Origin: Streptomyces microflavus
GTDB taxonomy: Bacteria; Actinomycetota; Actinomycetes; Streptomycetales; Streptomycetaceae
Assembly (NCBI RefSeq): GCF_014650075.1
Contig: NZ_BMUG01000003.1
Span: forward strand, 434,001-498,000
Reading direction: 5' to 3'
Length of the DNA stretch: 64,000 nt
Part shown: positions 62,136 to 64,000 of the stretch, piece after piece
Numbering within the stretch: the stretch's first letter is position 1
Layout of the letters: each line of letters begins with the position of its first letter
Translations under genes and position numbers: made by a program
Notes under the pieces: generated by a model
What the model saw: the letters and a program-made list of their open reading frames with translations, nothing else
What the model was told of the DNA's origin: nothing
Databases searched by the model: none

Positions 62136-64000
62136 GTATTCCCGCCCAGGCCTCCGGTGAGCAGGACGCGGAACCGGACGGGCCGGAAGGCCGGCTCCGG
62201 AGATTCGCCACGATCTGGAGCCGGGCCATCTTCCCGCTGACGGCCACCTCCCTGACCCGGCCGGAGTTCGAGCAGCACCTGCTGCCGCTGGCCCGCGAGC
62301 TCAGCCTCACCCTGCACGCCCACCCGTTCGACGCCTCGCCCGCCGCCCGGATCGGCTCGGCGCTGGTCGACGCGCACTGCACCGACCCGGACGCCCTCAG
62401 CTCCACGCTCGGCGTCGTCGACTCCTACCTCGTCCTGTACTGCGGCGGCAACGGCCCCGGCGGACTCTCCACCGAGGACGCCCGCGCCCGCTGCGCCCGC
62501 ATCCAGCACACCCTCGCCTCCGGCTTCTCCCAGGCCCTGCGCGAGCGCACCCTCGCCGAGCAGGAGGCCATCGCCCGCTCGGCGCTCACCGCCCGCTCGG
62601 ATGCCGAACAGGCCCTGCACGCCACCGAGGCCCGCTTCCGCGCGGTCTTCAAGGACGCCGCCGTCGGCATCGGCATCGCCGACCTGGACGGCAACATCCT
62701 GGAGATCAACGACACGCTCACCAAGATGTTCGGCGGCCTGGAGCACCACGTCCGCAGCCACCGCGTCAACGAGTGGGTCCACCCCGAGGACTCGCCGCAG
62801 GTGTGGAAGTACTACAACGAGCTGGTACGGGGGGAGCGCGACCACTACCGGGTCGAGAAGGCGTACTACCGCAACGACGGCACGGTCCTGTGGACCAACC
62901 TCACCGTCTCCCTGCTGCGCGACCCCGAAGGGCGCCCCCAGTACCAGCTCGCGCTGATGGAGGACACCACCGAGCGCCGCCTGCTCAACCTGCGGCTGCG
63001 CTACGAGGCCACCCACGACGCGCTCACCGGACTGCCCAACCGGACCCTGTTCTTCGAGCGGCTGGAGAAGGTCCTCGCCGCCAAGGGCGGCACCCGCTTC
63101 GGCCTCTGCTACCTGGACCTGGACGGCTTCAAGGCCATCAACGACAGCCTCGGCCACGCGGCCGGCGACCGGCTCCTGGTCGAGGTCGCCGACCGGCTGC
63201 AGAGCTGCGCCACCGCGCCCGGCGAGATGGTCGCCCGGCTCGGCGGCGACGAGTTCGTGGCCCTGACCACCGGCCCGGAGACCGCCGACGCGGTGGACGA
63301 GCTCGCCGGCCGCATCCTCAACGTGCTCGCCACCCCGATCCGGCTGGACGGCCGCGAACTCACCGTGCGCGGCTCGATCGGCGTCGTCGAAGGGCCCTCC
63401 GGGGAGCGCACCGCCGCCGAGGTGCTGCGCAGCGCGGACATCACCATGTACCGGGCCAAGGCCCGGGGAGGCAACCGGTTCGAGCTCGCCGACGCCGAGG
63501 CCGACGCCCGCGCCATCACCCGCCACGGGCTGACCACCGCACTCCCCGCCGCGCTGGACCGGGGCGAGTTCTTCATCGAGTACCAGCCGCTCGTCCACCT
63601 GGGCGACGGGACCGTGCACGGCGCCGAGGCGCTCGTACGGTGGTGCCATCCGCAGCACGGCGTGCTCGGCCCCGACCGGTTCATCCCGCTCGCCGAGCAC
63701 ACCGGTCTGATCGTGCCGCTCGGGCGCTGGGTGCTGGAGGAGTCCGTCCGGCAGGCCAACTTCTGGAAGGAACGGCACAGCGACGGCGGTCCGCTGCGGA
63801 TCAACGTCAACCTCTCGCCGACCCAGCTGCACCACCCCCGGCTGGTCGCCGAGACGGTCGACGTGCTGGAGCGCTCCGGTCTGGAGCCGGGAGCGCTCTG
63901 CCTGGAGGTGACCGAGTCCGCCCTGATCGGCGCCGACGACGATCTCCTCAAGCCGCTGCGGCAGCTCGCGGAGATGGGCGTCGACATCGCGCTCGACGAC
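62132..64000 (+). CDS. rmdA: PAS-GGDEF-EAL cyclic-di-GMP enzyme (RmdA-like), 3' end outside window
   Basis: At least 623 residues; the gene runs off the window. N-terminal ~1-160 is a family-specific helical region (RFATIWSRAIFPLTATSLTRPEF), then PAS (about 165-295, ARFRAVFKDAAVGIGIADLDGNIL), GGDEF with intact RLGGDEF (motif at ~371) and EAL with GAEALVRW (Glu at ~499) up to the edge. Both c-di-GMP synthesis and hydrolysis motifs are intact, as known for RmdA, which affects Streptomyces development. The symbol rests on the architecture and the SCO0930-like neighbour, recalled from memory. GTG at 62132 overlaps the methyltransferase stop. Confidence 0.85.
   Translation, partial: MSIPAQASGEQDAEPDGPEGRLRRFATIWSRAIFPLTATSLTRPEFEQHLLPLARELSLTLHAHPFDASPAARIGSALVDAHCTDPDALSSTLGVVDSYLVLYCGGNGPGGLSTEDARARCARIQHTLASGFSQALRERTLAEQEAIARSALTARSDAEQALHATEARFRAVFKDAAVGIGIADLDGNILEINDTLTKMFGGLEHHVRSHRVNEWVHPEDSPQVWKYYNELVRGERDHYRVEKAYYRNDGTVLWTNLTVSLLRDPEGRPQYQLALMEDTTERRLLNLRLRYEATHDALTGLPNRTLFFERLEKVLAAKGGTRFGLCYLDLDGFKAINDSLGHAAGDRLLVEVADRLQSCATAPGEMVARLGGDEFVALTTGPETADAVDELAGRILNVLATPIRLDGRELTVRGSIGVVEGPSGERTAAEVLRSADITMYRAKARGGNRFELADAEADARAITRHGLTTALPAALDRGEFFIEYQPLVHLGDGTVHGAEALVRWCHPQHGVLGPDRFIPLAEHTGLIVPLGRWVLEESVRQANFWKERHSDGGPLRINVNLSPTQLHHPRLVAETVDVLERSGLEPGALCLEVTESALIGADDDLLKPLRQLAEMGVDIALDD

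Overview
The window is from a high-GC actinomycete and is almost certainly a Streptomyces chromosome. The third-position G/C bias is extreme, GTG and TTG starts are common, and the gene content is typical: SpoIIE-type phosphatases, a SigB/SigF-type sigma factor, an Rpf/LysM/M23 protein, a large streptogrisin-type protease, SCO0930-family lipoprotein and a PAS-GGDEF-EAL protein like RmdA. From memory, the end of the window (SCO0930-like lipoprotein, methyltransferase, RmdA/SCO0928-like protein) and the gnd and RpfD-like genes recall the left part of the S. coelicolor chromosome; this synteny was not checked. I saw no tRNA, rRNA, CRISPR array, transposase or prophage.

Layout. 1-4.6 kb (minus strand): a DyP peroxidase with a C-terminal encapsulin-targeting tail, its encapsulin shell gene, and a PLP-dependent decarboxylase cut by the window edge; then gnd and a DUF5709 gene. 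4.6-12 kb: an 850-bp gap with a heptamer tandem repeat, a MurE-like ligase outside the dcw cluster, a carboxylesterase, a MerR-methyltransferase fusion, a decayed gene, a PPOX flavoprotein and a lipoprotein. 12-24.4 kb: an extracellular hydrolase and sugar-uptake region with a secreted S1 protease, a DUF1996 protein, a clan GH-A-like glycosidase with CBM32, a GH1 beta-glucosidase with a complete ABC importer, a ROK regulator and a LacI regulator. A shared 14-bp palindrome (consensus GGAGAGCGCTCTCC) lies in front of the protease, the DUF1996 gene, the glycosidase and the LacI gene itself, so these probably form one regulon. The ABC/GH1 operon instead has an AT-rich site next to the divergent ROK gene.

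24.6-28 kb: RpfD-like cell-wall hydrolase, DMT transporter and FhuF-like Fe-S protein. 28-35.5 kb: a signalling block with a STAS antagonist, MarR regulator, two SpoIIE phosphatases, an HATPase switch kinase, a CHASE3 histidine kinase with its response regulator, and the sigma factor. This is the parts list of a partner-switching stress or development circuit. 35.7-46.5 kb: an odd zinc-ribbon SDR protein, an unrecognised 58-residue protein, a lipase-maturation-factor protein, a DUF1990/YndJ pair opposite a DUF6777 lipoprotein with twin palindromic operators between them, a multidomain PAS-GAF-PP2C-HATPase protein, a wax ester synthase/DGAT and an Fpg/Nei glycosylase.

46.5-51.2 kb: a zinc-finger anti-sigma-like gene and a tightly coupled operon of LytTR regulator, DUF485 protein, sodium/solute symporter and LytS-type kinase, which looks like a self-contained carboxylate sensing and uptake unit. 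51.3-60 kb: an ECF sigma gene overlapping tail-to-tail with a small zinc-finger anti-sigma gene, a CapA-family lipoprotein, a universal stress protein, a polysaccharide deacetylase, a class F sortase, two surface proteins sharing a GGLGGS/membrane/RRR tail, a DUF4239 membrane protein and a polyproline protein. 60-64 kb: SCO0930-family lipoprotein, then a methyltransferase translationally coupled to the RmdA-like c-di-GMP enzyme, which runs off the window.
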